From assembly GCA_000438155.1 (NCBI GenBank), contig FR902945.1, forward strand, positions 6,122 through 30,899: a DNA stretch of 24,778 bases, in the 5' to 3' direction. This document shows, in pieces, positions 24,229 to 24,778 of this stretch. The translations under genes were made by a program, and so were the position numbers. The notes under the pieces are model-generated. The model was not told where the DNA came from, searched no databases, and saw nothing but the letters and a program-made list of their open reading frames with translations. Source of the DNA: Firmicutes bacterium CAG:95. Its GTDB lineage: Bacteria > Bacillota > Clostridia > Lachnospirales > Lachnospiraceae. The number at the start of each line of letters is the position of its first letter. The first letter of the stretch is position 1.

Positions 24229-24254
24229 CTGCACAAGACGCGCATCTTGTGCAG
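24229..24254 (+). repeat. Strong hairpin in the glnN leader
   Basis: CTGCACAAGA (24229-24238) and TCTTGTGCAG (24245-24254) form a perfect 10-bp stem around CGCGCA. It lies after the candidate terminator and before the ribosome binding site. The loop does not fit the A1/G4 pattern. Confidence 0.65.
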
Positions 24255-24259
24255 CCACC

Positions 24260-24282
24260 CTCAAAACAGAATTGGTTTTGAG
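24260..24282 (+). repeat. Second hairpin in the glnN leader
   Basis: CTCAAAAC (24260-24267) and GTTTTGAG (24275-24282) form an 8-bp stem with a 7-base loop, ending about 19 bases before AGGAGG. It could influence translation start or RNA stability. Confidence 0.55.
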
Positions 24283-24312
24283 CTATCACAACAATTTTAA
24301 AGGAGGCCATTT

Positions 24313-24778
24313 ATGAGAAGTAATGTACCAGAAATTTTCGGAAGTATGGTATTCAACGATGCCATAATGAGAGATAAACTTCCTAAAGACATTTACAAAT
24401 CCTTAAAAAAGACCATCGAGGATGGCAAAGATTTAGATATTACTGTAGCCAATGTGGTTGCCATTGCCATGAAGGACTGGGCAATCGAAAAAGGAGCTAC
24501 CCATTATACACACTGGTTCCAGCCGATGACCGGGATCACCGCTGAAAAGCATGACAGCTTCATTTCTCCACAGAATGACGGACGCATCATCATGGAGTTC
24601 TCCGGTAAAGAGCTGATCAAAGGCGAACCGGATGCATCCAGCTTTCCTTCCGGCGGCTTACGTGCCACCTTTGAAGCAAGAGGCTATACCGCATGGGATC
24701 CTACCTCTTACGCTTTCGTAAAGGACGGAGTGCTTTGTATTCCTACCGCATTCTGCTCCTACGGCGGGGGGGGAGCGG
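24313..24778 (+). CDS. glnN: Glutamine synthetase type III, N-terminal part, cut by window end
   Basis: GSIII makes glutamine from glutamate, ammonia and ATP as a large double-ring dodecamer. The visible 155 residues carry type III signatures: VPEIFGSMVFND at the start, THYTHWFQPMTG, TAEKHDSF and FPSGGLRATFEARGYTAWDP, none of which occur in types I or II. AGGAGG lies 6 bases before ATG 24313. The remaining 540 or so residues lie beyond the window. It is divergent from gltB, so the two halves of the GS/GOGAT route share one intergenic control region. The last bases hold a run of eight G where the family normally has GGEALD, so the edge may be misread. Confidence 0.96.
   Translation, partial: MRSNVPEIFGSMVFNDAIMRDKLPKDIYKSLKKTIEDGKDLDITVANVVAIAMKDWAIEKGATHYTHWFQPMTGITAEKHDSFISPQNDGRIIMEFSGKELIKGEPDASSFPSGGLRATFEARGYTAWDPTSYAFVKDGVLCIPTAFCSYGGGGA

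Overview
This window looks like a chromosomal contig end from a Lachnospiraceae-type Firmicute (Clostridia, for example a Blautia, Dorea, Roseburia or Coprococcus relative). That assignment is inferred from protein types: type III glutamine synthetase, a B. subtilis-like PurF with a short propeptide and Fe-S cysteines, a DUF3737 plus MalY/PatB pair, strong AGGAGG ribosome binding sites and moderate G+C. No database search was possible.

Left edge (1-1707, minus strand): a truncated MalY/PatB-type C-S lyase preceded by a DUF3737 beta-helix protein. A possible small ORF and a promoter with a 19-bp spacer (MerR-like) lie upstream. Middle (about 2100-9700): an accessory patchwork. It holds a cytidine deaminase, a UPF0175 gene broken by one stop codon, a divergent PIN/NYN-like nuclease and XRE regulator pair sharing a twin palindromic operator, an EamA/DMT transporter, an AbiEi/AbiEii type IV toxin-antitoxin pair with its own inverted repeat, a metallo-beta-lactamase-fold hydrolase and a GH51 arabinofuranosidase. 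Between the last two is a gene graveyard with a fragment of a second EamA gene, a frameshifted B3/4-domain gene and a duplicated promoter region.

Right part (9918-24778): a co-directional minus-strand cluster gltB-gltD-pyrG-purF-carA-carB, with glnN (glutamine synthetase III, cut by the window end) divergent from gltB. GlnN makes glutamine, and each of the other products is, or works with, an enzyme that takes the amide nitrogen of glutamine, for glutamate, CTP, purines and carbamoyl phosphate. The cluster is in effect a glutamine production and consumption unit.

The most interesting signal is in the 696-bp gltB/glnN intergenic region. Each gene has a consensus promoter (TTGACA-N17-TAAAAT). 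Each leader then carries a small hairpin with a six-base AAAGGN loop (A at position 1, G at position 4) whose loop and 3' arm form the 5' arm of a downstream terminator-like hairpin. This is the geometry of ANTAR-protein antitermination switches. The gltB leader also has a tandem imperfect repeat and a perfect 26-bp palindrome, and the gltB -35 box lies in an inverted repeat.
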